A model generated the notes under the pieces. It did not search any database. It saw only the letters and a list, made by a program, of their open reading frames with translations, and was not told where the DNA came from. The position numbers and the translations under genes are program-made. This document shows, one piece after another, positions 1 through 7,156 of a stretch of DNA of 11,177 nt; position 1 is the stretch's first letter, and each line of letters starts with the position of its first letter. Source of the DNA: Larix sibirica (taxonomy: Eukaryota; Streptophyta; Pinopsida; Pinales; Pinaceae). Where the stretch lies: NCBI GenBank assembly GCA_004151065.3, contig NWUY0300014026.1:17049-28225 (forward strand), in the 5' to 3' direction.

Positions 1-390
1 ACATTTTTTCATGGGCACAACGAAAATTTTTATTGAACCACAGTAAATGAGCAAATACAAGGCAAAAAATTGCCAAAAAATCGATATAAAATAAAGTAAA
101 AATGGGGAAAATATTGACTGATATATTGTCAATATATCGCCAAGGGGTTAGCATCGTGATATATTGCGATGTTTCTGATATATCGACGATGTTTGTAACA
201 ATGATCATAATAATCAAAAGCACACATCTAGATATTCACTAGTTGGGCCTTGGCCTTGAGCTCTTCACCAGGAATCCATACTAGAATATTTGCATTATTT
301 ACATGGTTTGATTAAATACATTCCAAGTCAAAACTAGGGGTATTACAATCCTAGGGCTCACACTAAACAATCTTGTTTTCATGGGTGGAT
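1..390. other. Non-coding A+T-rich DNA, no gene seen
   Basis: No reading frame of note was found on either strand. From about 80 to 200 the sequence is dense in variants of ATATATCG/CGATATAT, giving several short overlapping palindromes, the best at 120-138. The rest, 200-390, is unremarkable A+T-rich DNA. It could be the far 3' flank of the minus-strand copia remnant at 880-1575, but no LTR ends or polypurine tract could be identified. Confidence 0.5.
120..138. repeat. Perfect palindrome GATATATTG-T-CAATATATC
   Basis: Nine bases are followed by one spacer base and their exact reverse complement. Related degenerate copies (ATATATCG, GATATATTGCG, GATATATCGACG) lie within the next 60 bases. 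This is seen directly. No function is implied, and such motifs arise easily in A+T-rich DNA. Confidence 0.6.
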
Positions 391-556
391 TATTGATATA
401 CAATAATTTTAGACTCTACAAACAATGTCTCTTAGACTCAACCTATCAAACACACTAATAAATTATTTTCGTAGTTAGATCATTGATACACGAGGATGAT
501 AAAATCTAAAAAAATGGTCTCTTAGACTCAATCTATCACTTGCAAACTAATCAACC
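391..556. repeat. Degenerate tandem dimer, 90-bp period
   Basis: Bases 391-480 and 481 to about 556 align without gaps at an offset of 90. By eye, about 44 of the first 60 columns match. The best core is GTCTCTTAGACTCAACCTAT at 427 against GTCTCTTAGACTCAATCTAT at 517. Similarity fades after about 556. It lies downstream of the copia remnant on that element's strand, so it may be part of its 3' untranslated region or LTR. That assignment is inference. Confidence 0.55.
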
Positions 557-879
557 TTGATATGCTTAATATATCATACATCATATATGTGTATATAAAT
601 AAATCACAATCAAGTATGATTTTTTCAAATCATAACCAACTCAACTACTTCTTAATGACAAGATTACATAGTTGAGGCAGAGTTGAGGGTGATAGAGATC
701 GCTCCTAGTTCTTTATGTGTCAACTTTGACTTGGATATTAAATGTGTGCATACAAGTTATAGCCACTCTAGCAAAATAATCCAAGTCTGCACCACCATGC
801 TTCTTGCATGCATCTACATGATACTGTATCTATCTACACCAATTGCTTCATCAATATTTATGTGCTCACTTTTATTGTG
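557..879. other. Non-coding stretch, no gene seen
   Basis: A plus-strand open frame of 127 codons begins at 683. It overlaps the antisense of the copia RNase H remnant, has no recognisable domain, and its composition follows the A+T-rich background, so it is not called as a gene. Nothing else was recognised. Confidence 0.4.
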
Positions 880-1575
880 CATAGAATTTTCATCAACCTT
901 TTTAATACTCACTCTTAATGAAAAAATAATTTCCTTTAGTCCTAGCAATGTCGTGAACTTGCCCAAAGATATCATTCCTCAATGGTTTGGTAAAGATAGT
1001 AACCATGTGTTTAATTGTGTTGCAAAGCTTCATTTGAATATATCCTTCTTTATGTCATTTCCTTAAATAATGAACATACACCTCACTGATATGCCTACTC
1101 CATTTATGAATAAATGCATTCTTCCCAAGTTGTATATCACTCCTATTGTCAGAAAAAAAATGATAATAGGTTATTCCTGCACCATTTCCAATTTATGTTA
1201 GTGATTGCCTAAGACAAACTCTTTCACATAGTACATTTAGTGTTCCTCTATGCTCTACATTGGTTAAAAATAAATCAATTATGTGTTGCTTTCTAGTACT
1301 CCAACTCACATTTCAATGAACCAACATGGAACGCAAAACTAGGTATGTACTTTCTATCATTCACACTTCAAGCATAGTGATAATCAATGTATCCAACCAT
1401 GGCTAAATTTTCATTACAATGGGAAAATTTTCAATCCCCATCTCAATGTTCCCTTCAAATACCTTGAAATTTAATCTCTCTAGGATATTCCATGTATATG
1501 GTGTAATCTTCATATGTGGCTACAATATTGGACACATATTTTATCTTTAATATATGTGGCTTAGGCCAATTTATG
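880..1575 (-). pseudogene. Ty1/copia pol remnant: end of reverse transcriptase and RNase H
   Basis: Read on the minus strand, this matches in order the C-terminal end of a Ty1/copia polyprotein, which copies the element's RNA and degrades the RNA strand. Visible motifs are YMEYPREIKFQ near 1475-1505 (family RxMxxPxxxHW), RYLKGT at 1447-1464, MVGYIDYHYA with DDRK-like NDRK around 1365-1400 (family GYxDxDxAGxxDDRKST), SDNRSDIQLGKNA at 1115-1153 (family DNxSAIxLxxNP), HKEGYIQMKLCNT, and IFTKPL at 980-997 (family ADIFTKPL). The frame is broken by many stops and shifts. The HWQAAKRIL-equivalent between YMEYPREIKFQ and RYLKGT is mostly deleted, as is much of the middle of RNase H. The readable C-terminal sequence ends near 880-902. 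The copia family assignment is confident; boundaries are approximate. It cannot encode a working protein. Confidence 0.85.
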
Positions 1576-1589
1576 TTCATTTCTTGTAA

Positions 1590-1770
1590 TGCTAGGTTAT
1601 GGTTAAGGTTGACCTAGTTAATCTTACGTGGGCCCATAACCTCTCTTGAGGAGTGTACCCTACTTCTTGACATGTGTATAAATACACACACACACGTGTT
1701 ATTTGTAAATGATCATTGTGATATACTTCTTTCTTTAAAAGTGTTTAAGTTTTCAAGCAACATATAGTGT
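1590..1770 (+). other. Possible LTR or promoter-like segment
   Basis: Directly beyond the copia remnant, the sequence changes to TGCTAGGTTATGG..., carries a good TATA box at 1677-1684, and then an (AC)n run overlapping a CACGTG G-box. This pattern resembles the U3/R part of a plant copia-type LTR starting with TG near 1590. No matching second LTR, target-site duplication or adjoining primer-binding site was found, so LTR status is inference. It could equally be the degenerate promoter of the gypsy remnant that follows. Confidence 0.25.
1677..1684 (+). promoter_or_regulatory. TATA box TATAAATA
   Basis: An exact plant-type TATAAATA is followed by an AC run (1684-1695) and a palindromic CACGTG at 1693-1698. 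If used, transcription would begin about 30 bases downstream, near 1710. Supported only by the motif and by the LTR-like context. Confidence 0.35.
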
Positions 1771-1959
1771 TATACGACATTTCATTCTTGACTACGCTAT
1801 ACATGCCCATGGGTTTTCACATCTCTTATGATAATATCTCGCTTTTTTATGGGATGATCAAGCCCAATAGTACTTTGACTCAATGAAACATGCACTCACC
1901 TCCACACCCCTTGTCAACACCCTAACTTTAAAAAGGATTGTGATAATCATTTCTAGATA
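1771..1959. other. No gene seen
   Basis: A+T-rich sequence between the TATA-bearing segment and the first recognisable gypsy pol residues. It may be decayed upstream RT sequence of the gypsy remnant, but no RT motif (such as YxDD) could be read in any frame. Confidence 0.4.
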
Positions 1960-2960
1960 TAAATTGTGCAAATAGAGTTTATAAACTCCCAATGTTTTGA
2001 GTGGACACTCCACCATAATCAAGGGATACAATCAAAGCTAACTAAAGATAACTATGGAAGCCTTCATTATAAAATTTCAATAAGGATTTTATCTTTTATG
2101 TTTCATCATCGATTTCATTATTGTTGGTGTGTTAGTTTAGCAAGAATAATACTTTTCCTACCATGTCATCTAATACCAATGAAAACCTATCAAAACCGTA
2201 ATTTAACTACAACCATGATGAGAAGTGCACCTTGGTTGTGGTCCATTCCATCCATAAACTACACTATTACATCCTTCTTCATCAAACCAATGTTATAGCC
2301 AACTCAAATTCCATGCAGTATATCTTGAGATGACAACTAATCAATGGTAATTTTTCCCATTGGATAATCATCCTCTCGAAGTTTGACCAATTTCATCACA
2401 AACCTCCCCAATAGAATAGAAGACCCATTACTCAATGATTCCCTCCCTAACAAGCATCTTCTCATACCATTAGAGGACCCATGGTACAACAATATTTTGA
2501 TTTACCTTTAGACACAAACTTTCTTCCTTATTTTCTCTTGATGATAGTTAATGTATTCATCGTTAAGCTCCCTACTCTCTCCACATCCAAGACATCCTTT
2601 ATCGACAAGGATTCGATACAATTTTATGTGGATGAGGAAAAACAAGTTCTTAACAAATGTGACATCATTGCTTGTGGAATCCATTTATTAGGAATGATCA
2701 TGACTGAAAAGCTATTTTTGGCCCTTCTTTGCCATGATTGCATTCATGTTGTTAAGTGGTACATGAATTTCCACATTTTCACCTTTGAAGCATGAATGTC
2801 GCCCTCTCCTTTGCATCTCATCATCATCATTGTCCCCTTTCTCAAACGGGGAATTGAATTTATCAAATTCCTCCTTACATTTAGTGGGGGGACAATTAGC
2901 ACACCATTGTGGTTGTTGAATTGATTTCCAACCAAGGTCCGCAGAGTTGTCCAATAGAGG
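1960..2960 (+). pseudogene. Ty3/gypsy pol remnant: RT end, RNase H, integrase N-terminus
   Basis: The plus strand preserves, across shifting frames, the order of a Ty3/gypsy polyprotein. FEWT at 1996-2007 is the RT-RNase H connection. KDFIFYV and VGVLV near 2070-2150 start RNase H, followed by MQYILR at 2313-2330 and WIIILSKFD at 2361-2387 (family ARWxxxLxxFDF). LPNRIEDPLL at 2403-2432 and LEDPWYNN at 2470-2493 form the linker. The zinc-binding H2C2 region of integrase follows: LNKCDIIACGIH, YFWP at 2713-2724 and DCIHVVK at 2736-2756. GIEF at 2850-2861 then stands where the catalytic-core GIDF/GMDF is expected. Zinc ligands are ruined: the first His reads Asp, and the two Cys read Tyr and Phe. 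The first catalytic Asp reads Glu. Several frameshifts and stops make this a fossil. The polyprotein order is known for the family; the motifs are seen in the sequence. Confidence 0.85.
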
Positions 2961-3330
2961 GGTCCACTTTAGTCTAAGGGTTGGCACATTTAACCCCTCA
3001 GGAAGGGATGGTCTCACCCAAAGTGCAGTGGCGGGATGAAAGGAACTATGGAGTTCAAACATTGTGATTATCACAACCAACCATCTCACATGTTAACTCA
3101 AAGGTTCCCATTAATCAACTATAATGTTGCAACCACCCATAACTAGAACAATAGCAATAGAAATATATAACATTCATTTTAACCATTCATCACATAAAAT
3201 AGAAAAAAAATGCATTATTGAACACCATTATCTATACAATACACAACATCATCACCATAGATAAAGAATGCAATCAAAATTTTTAAGAGGGATCTTATTT
3301 CATTATTGCATAGGATGATCCAATTCATGG
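2961..3330. other. No gene recognised
   Basis: The expected continuation of the gypsy integrase core (second Asp, Glu) could not be read. A minus-strand open frame of 125 codons at 2712-3089 overlaps the antisense of the integrase region, has no known domain, and is judged a chance frame. The rest is A+T-rich and featureless. Confidence 0.4.
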
Positions 3331-3725
3331 CTAGAAAATACAAGGAATTCTACTAATCAAACAACCTACTGTCATCATCATATTGAAGCCTAAGCCTTTA
3401 CATATGATATGGCATACAGTGATTAGAAGGTACATATAGATCTTGGCCAGCATTGTTGTCTTTCTACTCCATTCAACTTGATTAACCCCCATAGTTTTCT
3501 TCTTATTCCTTGGCCAAGTGGCGCTCTCCTTATGCCACATATTCCTAATTTATCTAGGGATATATATTGTTCTTCCTTGTACTTAATAGTATAGATAATA
3601 TGTTGTGCCACTTCCTTTGGCTTGATTGTTTTATCTTGAGCTAGTATGTCCTCCCCGTTGTAGCAACCAAAACTCAAAACTTTGAAAATTTGAAACAAGG
3701 GGTCCAACAAGCCCAAAAAACACAT
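3331..3725 (-). pseudogene. Unrecognised broken reading frame
   Basis: Two overlapping minus-strand frames, 3725-3423 (100 codons) and 3540-3331 (69 codons), together stay open for about 395 bases. Around 3470-3540 both frames read basic, W-rich protein-like text (for example MWHKESATWPRNKKK in one). This pattern would fit one former coding sequence with a frameshift near 3540. No family was recognised. A decayed transposable-element protein, for instance a LINE C-terminal part or a transposase, is a guess from context. It could also be chance open frames. Confidence 0.25.
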
Positions 3726-4041
3726 GTTGACTCACCCTTGAGTCAAATTTCATTGGCCTTGATTGAACCCATGTCCTCCTATTCATTCTATTCATTGACA
3801 CATCCTCCTAAAACAAGGTTCCCAACTCCAATACCACCTCCAAAACTTTAACTCATAATGATGTAAATTCCTCAAGATGTTTGGACCATTTGTTGAAGAG
3901 GATGTTAAGTCCTACAAGTTATATATCTATAATGTATTATACCTAAGGAGGATAATATGGGGAAATGATTCATTCAAAATGCGCATCTATATATGATTTG
4001 GGGAGTGAAACCTAGGTTTTACAGAGATTGAGAAAACTATC
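3726..4041. other. Upstream flank of the LINE-type ORF1, no gene seen
   Basis: No coding potential was recognised. A small inverted repeat TTGACTC-6-GAGTCAA lies at 3727-3746. The 50 bases before 4042 could be the 5' untranslated leader of the LINE-like element, but no transcription signal stands out. Confidence 0.35.
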
Positions 4042-5118
4042 ATGGTGACGGAAGGAGGAGGGAGCTCGACTCCCTCCTACAAAGAAATCCTATTAGTATT
4101 TGATGTTGGATGAATCACAACATCTGGTCATGTAGTGGTGGAAGTTGTGTTGAAAGGAATCCTTAGGGGCGACAGGAGAACACGAAATCGAAGGTGGGAT
4201 CGGGAGGGGAAGGAAAACCCTCTGCATCGGAACAAAATGTAGACACAACTCAAGAAGGGAAACACTGCACTAAGGGAGCCAGGAAGCATGGAAGTTGTAT
4301 TCCAATAGTGGGATATGTTCCAAGGTATGAAATAACCTCTCCTAAACTTGTAGCTTACATTCAATAAATGCAAGACCATGCAGTCATAGGAAAATACATG
4401 GGCATATGACCCACTGAAACATCCCTAATATGGTGGATACAAGTGAAATGGAAACCAAAAGGGAAAGTGAAATTAAAACTGGGGTCCAAAGGTTCTTTCA
4501 CTGCCATATTCACAAGCTTGGACGATTGAGACAATATTTGAAAATGTTACATGTTTTTTCAACTTAGCAAGGCTCTATCTAAGGTTTTAGATGAACAACT
4601 TCATCTCGGAAAAATAATACTTTTTGAAAGCACTAGTCTGGACCAAGCTTTATTCTCTACCACAATAATATTGGTATGAGGAAACCTTGGTAGGAATTGG
4701 GAATACCCTCGGTACCTTTGTAAATACATTATAGGTTACTAAGCAGTTTCGTTACACCTATTACTCTTTCATCTATATGTATATGAATATTTAAAGGTCC
4801 CTTCCAAGTCAATATACTTAATATACCAACACACATAATGAATACAATAATTGGATTATGAACACGTTCCATTTTGTTGTCAAAAATGTCATGAACAAGG
4901 GAATATCTTCCAAGAACTCCCTCTAAATCAACAAACTGACGGGGAAACATGACACTGAGGGATACATTCAAGTAACCAATAGAAGGATACAAGGGAGGAA
5001 GATAAACCCATTGAGGGGTATGGAAATAATTTAAACTATTAATAGCTTCGAGACGCTAGGTAACACAAACACTCAGGAGGGTCAAAGAAAGAAGAGACAT
5101 GCAAGAACGAAGCGGTAG
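4042..5118 (+). pseudogene. LINE-type ORF1 pseudogene, DUF4283 plus CCHC zinc knuckle
   Basis: A decayed copy of the plant retrotransposon-associated protein that carries a DUF4283 domain followed by a CX2CX4HX4C zinc knuckle and is thought to bind element RNA. The start at ATG 4042 opens MVTEGGGSSTPSYKE. The DUF4283-like part reads SLIWWIQVKWKPKG, then LKLGSKGSFTAIFTSL (4422-4526), FENVTCFFNLARLYLRF (4537-4587), VWTKLYSLPQ and YWYEETLVGIGNTLGTFV (4636-4728), then TKQFRYTYYSFIYMYMNI. The knuckle at 4851-4931 reads LDYEHVPFCCQKCHEQGNIF. Its first two Cys ligands survive; the His reads Asn and the last Cys reads Leu. A tail EGYIQVTNRR ... NSFETLG ends at TAG 5116. At least six stops and several frameshifts interrupt it. 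No ORF2 (endonuclease/RT) follows, and an LTR appears to begin six bases later. Domain identity is from memory of the family, not a search. Confidence 0.8.
4056..4078. repeat. G+C-rich hairpin, 9-bp stem and 5-nt loop
   Basis: AGGAGGGAG-CTCGA-CTCCCTCCT forms a perfect 9-bp stem and stands out in an A+T-rich window. It lies in codons 5-13 of the ORF1 pseudogene, where it encodes a Gly/Ser-rich stretch, so it may be only a by-product of coding sequence. Confidence 0.55.
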
Positions 5119-5223
5119 GACACTGATGGGACCCTATAATGACACATTATTTGGCCCATATTAGTGATACCTAATGAGATAAAAAGTATTAAGTATGTGT
5201 GATTAATGATGAACTTATGATAA

Positions 5224-5224
5224 N
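5224..5224. other. Contig join (single n) with uncollapsed 15-bp overlap
   Basis: The 15 bases before the n (5209-5223, ATGAACTTATGATAA) are repeated exactly after it (5225-5239). The same 15 bases also follow the second n at 7156. This is the expected look of overlapping contigs joined without merging. Confidence 0.85.
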
Positions 5225-5519
5225 ATGAACTTATGATAATCTTACTTAAAGCCTATGCATATTTGTTAAATGAATATCATGACATTTGATTAGTAATGTT
5301 TACTTTATTTGCTTATTTCTTTTATTTATTTGCTAAATATAATGGACTAATATTTTTCAAAGCATTATTCATTTGTGATGGATCTATAGGCGAAGGTTAT
5401 ATAAAAGCTAAGTGGAAGAAATCAAGTTGTGACAACTAGCTCAATCTTCTTCAATGAGTTAAGTAGACAAACTAAAAAAATATTGAGAAATTTAAGGGAT
5501 TGTGTTCCCTAATTATTCT

Positions 5520-5875
5520 CATGATATGTCACCACATGGAATAGGAATTAATGATCATCCAAGGTTGAAATTATTGAGGCAAGATCGAATTTCTCAAGGG
5601 GGGGTCAATCCCACAAAACTAGCATGCATATTTCTAGTTAACTAGGGGACAACTTCCAAAAATTAAGAAGTTGATTGCATGGGATAGTTTATACAAGTGC
5701 AAATATGTATCATGAGATTACACCACTTAAATAAATACTCAATGATAATAAGGGGTTGATATTATGGAGGCCAGTTCGAATGTCTCAACGGTGAATCAAT
5801 CCCACAAAATTAGCATGTTCATTTCTAACTTCCACAAATCAAGGAGCTAATTACATGAGCAGTTTTAATTTTACT
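5520..5875 (+). repeat. Imperfect 191-bp tandem duplication in U3 of the LTR
   Basis: Unit 1 starts at CATGATATGTCACCAC (5520) and unit 2 at CATGAGATTACACCAC (5711). Shared landmarks keep the 191-bp offset, for example GGTTGAAATTATTGAGG (5563) against GGTTGATATTATGGAGG (5754). Further on, both units read CAATCCCACAAAA.TAGCATG, then ACTTCCA.AAAT.AAG. Unit 2 is shortened by a deletion in its second half and ends just before the TATA box. The same pair recurs in copy B at 7452-7807. Duplicated U3 blocks upstream of the promoter are often enhancers in LTR elements; that role is inferred here. Confidence 0.75.
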
Positions 5876-5879
5876 CGAG

Positions 5880-5888
5880 TATAAATAG
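5880..5888 (+). promoter_or_regulatory. LTR promoter TATA box TATAAATAG
   Basis: A near-ideal plant TATA box preceded by ACTCGAG (XhoI-like palindrome). Element transcription would begin about 30 bases downstream, around 5912, making U3 about 790 bp if the LTR starts at 5124. No stronger TATA candidate was noted in this LTR. Confidence 0.6.
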
Positions 5889-6021
5889 AAGTAGGACCAA
5901 AGCATATGAGTTATTTAGTTTATCATTCTTCTTCATTTATAGTTTTAATTCCTCCCTTGCTGGTCAAGGAGAATTTGTATCAAGAGGCATCTTGCTTCCC
6001 TGTTTTAATGGAAGATTATTA

Positions 6022-6027
6022 AATAAA
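6022..6027 (+). terminator. Candidate AATAAA polyadenylation signal in the LTR
   Basis: AATAAA occurs about 140 bases after the TATA box, in a position compatible with an R-region polyadenylation signal. In such A+T-rich DNA the hexamer is expected by chance, so the assignment is weak. Confidence 0.25.
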
Positions 6028-6161
6028 AAAGAGCTAGTTTTGTTCCATCTTTAGTATACTTGCTTAGGCAGGATTCCAGGAGCTTCCTTGGGTTGGTACT
6101 ATTCAAGGGAAGGACTAAGAACCCCTACATGTATTTCATTTTATTCTGCGCGTTTTGTCTT

Positions 6162-6217
6162 TCCTGTAGTTTCATGTAATGTTCTTGTAGTTTCTTGTAA
6201 TGTTCCTATAGTTTTTT
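6162..6217 (+). repeat. 21-bp tandem repeat in the LTR, two full copies and one partial
   Basis: TCCTGTAGTTTCATGTAATGT (6162-6182, one base over a short motif) is followed by a copy differing at two positions (6183-6203) and a degenerate third copy starting TCCTATAGTTT (6204). The same run recurs in copy B at 8094-8149. Confidence 0.75.
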
Positions 6218-6531
6218 TGTTACAAGTGCTTTGATATAAAATCAACATTTATTTCTTGTTATTTTATTTGTGACATTTTATTTCTTGCATTCTTCAATTT
6301 ATTTTTCTGCTCACATGGAGGTCGTTCAAACCTTATGATTCTTGACTTGTTTCACAACTCTAAAACCCAAAAGTAGTGCTTTCTCATGCACTCTAAAACT
6401 CCCCACACAGTGACAAGCTCAACTAGTTTGTCAGATTGAAAGTAACTAGTGAGCCTTAATAGTTTGGGTAGGAAAAGGGGGGACATGTGTAAGGGAAGGA
6501 TACCAAGACATTTTTCTTTTAAGCAAGTCAT

Positions 6532-6685
6532 TCTTTATTTTTCTTGTTAAGTTGTTGTTTTGCATTTACCATCTTTCTTAGTTAGTATTTCAAGTTATTT
6601 CCTTGACGTCTTTATTTTCCTAGTTAGTTGTTGCTTTGCATTTATTCTCTTTCTTATTTAGTATTTCAATTTATTTCCTTTTCAA
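6532..6685 (+). repeat. 77-bp tandem dimer in U5 of the LTR
   Basis: Unit 1 (6532-6608) and unit 2 (6609-6685) share TCTTTATTTT, TTAGTTGTTG/TAAGTTGTTG, TTTGCATTTA, CTTTCTTA.TTAGTATTTCAA and TTATTTCCTT in the same order. The dimer is pyrimidine-rich and recurs in copy B at 8464-8617. One of the two A/B substitutions (6682/8614) lies inside it. Confidence 0.75.
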
Positions 6686-6786
6686 TTGCATATACAATGC
6701 ACGGTACCTCTTAAGTTTGTACGAACTCCCAGCTTGGTAATTTGAGTAACGAGACAAGAGATTTAGTGTTTATGGCTACAATTCTC

Positions 6787-6804
6787 TGGCGTCGTTGTCA
6801 AGGA
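6787..6804 (+). other. Degenerate tRNA-Asp primer-binding site
   Basis: TGGCGTCGTTGTCAAGGA matches 14 of 18 bases of the TGGCGCCGTTGCCGGGGA primer-binding site, complementary to the 3' end of plant tRNA-Asp and typical of Athila/Tat-group gypsy elements. All four differences are C-to-T or G-to-A transitions, as expected from deamination of methylated cytosines. It lies six bases after the LTR end ...CTACA, where minus-strand DNA synthesis would be primed. The tRNA assignment is from memory of the family. Confidence 0.7.
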
Positions 6805-6931
6805 GGTACTAAAATTGTATTAGGAATAGTTTGAAATTTTATTGGGAAATAAAAAAAATAACTTGCATGCATCCATATGATCTATATGTATCAAAGCCCC
6901 ATGTTTTTGGTGTACATTGAAGCAGGTACTC

Positions 6932-7155
6932 ATGGCCAGCAAGATGCTAAAGAAGTTGTTGAAGAAAAGACAACAGATTGCTATAAATATTTTCTCAAAT
7001 CCGTGTTTTAATCAAATAGATCCAAACAGAGATAGATTGCCATCCCAATAAGCCATAAAAGAAGGGATCCATGAGAAAATTTCATAGGAGGATGAGGAAA
7101 GTTTTCCTTTTTATTTATATTTCAATGAAGCTGACTATGGAATCCATGAAGAAGA
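6932..7155 (+). pseudogene. Start of possible gag frame, copy A (longer allele)
   Basis: ATG at 6932, about 130 bases after the primer-binding site, opens MASKMLKKLLKKRQQIAINI, a basic start, and stays open to TAA at 7049 (39 codons). Past that stop and one TAG, the same frame reads EDEESFPFYLYFNEADYGIH up to the contig end. The position after the leader fits a gag start. No gag domain was recognised. The frame is cut by the contig join at 7156, and the 184-bp segment 6945-7128 is missing from the second copy. Confidence 0.35.
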
Positions 7156-7156
7156 N
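7156..7156. other. Contig join (single n) with uncollapsed 27-bp overlap
   Basis: The 27 bases before the n (7129-7155, ending CCATGAAGAAGA) recur at 8877-8903 in uninterrupted sequence, while the bases after the n restart the LTR at the same base as 5225. The middle contig therefore overlaps the right contig along its whole length. Confidence 0.85.

Larger units (their letters stand above)
5124..6780 (+). mobile_element. 5' LTR of a Tat/Athila-like gypsy retrotransposon
   Basis: The 3' end is placed at ...GGCTACA (6780), followed by six bases and a tRNA-Asp-type primer-binding site, the arrangement typical of Athila/Tat-lineage gypsy elements. A TATA box at 5880 and AATAAA at 6022 give a U3-R-U5 layout. 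The 5' end is less certain. TG at 5124 is proposed because LINE ORF1 sequence ends just before it (stop at 5116-5118) and unrelated sequence begins. GACAC at 5119-5123 would then be a candidate target-site duplication. The resulting length of about 1.65 kb suits the group. The single n at 5224 lies inside, so the assembly across this LTR is doubtful. No 3' LTR was found in the window. Confidence 0.6.
5225..7155. repeat. Copy A of a 1.9-kb direct duplication, probably an assembly artefact
   Basis: Bases 5225-6944 match 7157-8876 base for base at an offset of 1,932. By eye I saw only two substitutions: A5393 against G7325, and T6682 against G8614. Copy A then has 184 extra bases (6945-7128) before rejoining at 7129-7155, equal to 8877-8903. 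Both ends fall exactly at an n. The segment contains most of an LTR, the primer-binding site and the start of the internal region, so it is not an LTR pair. The likely cause is two allelic contigs scaffolded in series. A true recent tandem duplication cannot be excluded. Confidence 0.85.

Noticed and set aside
683-1066. 127-codon plus-strand open frame
   Set aside because: It lies partly antisense to the copia RNase H remnant, has no recognised domain, and its hydrophobic text follows A+T-rich composition.
2712-3089. 125-codon minus-strand open frame
   Set aside because: It is antisense to the H2C2/integrase part of the gypsy remnant, whose sense-strand motifs are convincing; no domain recognised.
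3727-3746. TTGACTC-GAGTCAA inverted repeat as a regulatory W-box pair
   Set aside because: Seven-base arms without a nearby gene to regulate; likely chance.
4128-4379. 83-codon minus-strand open frame
   Set aside because: It is the reverse strand of the N-terminal part of the LINE-type ORF1 pseudogene.
4729-4992. 87-codon minus-strand open frame
   Set aside because: It is the reverse strand of the region encoding the zinc knuckle of ORF1.
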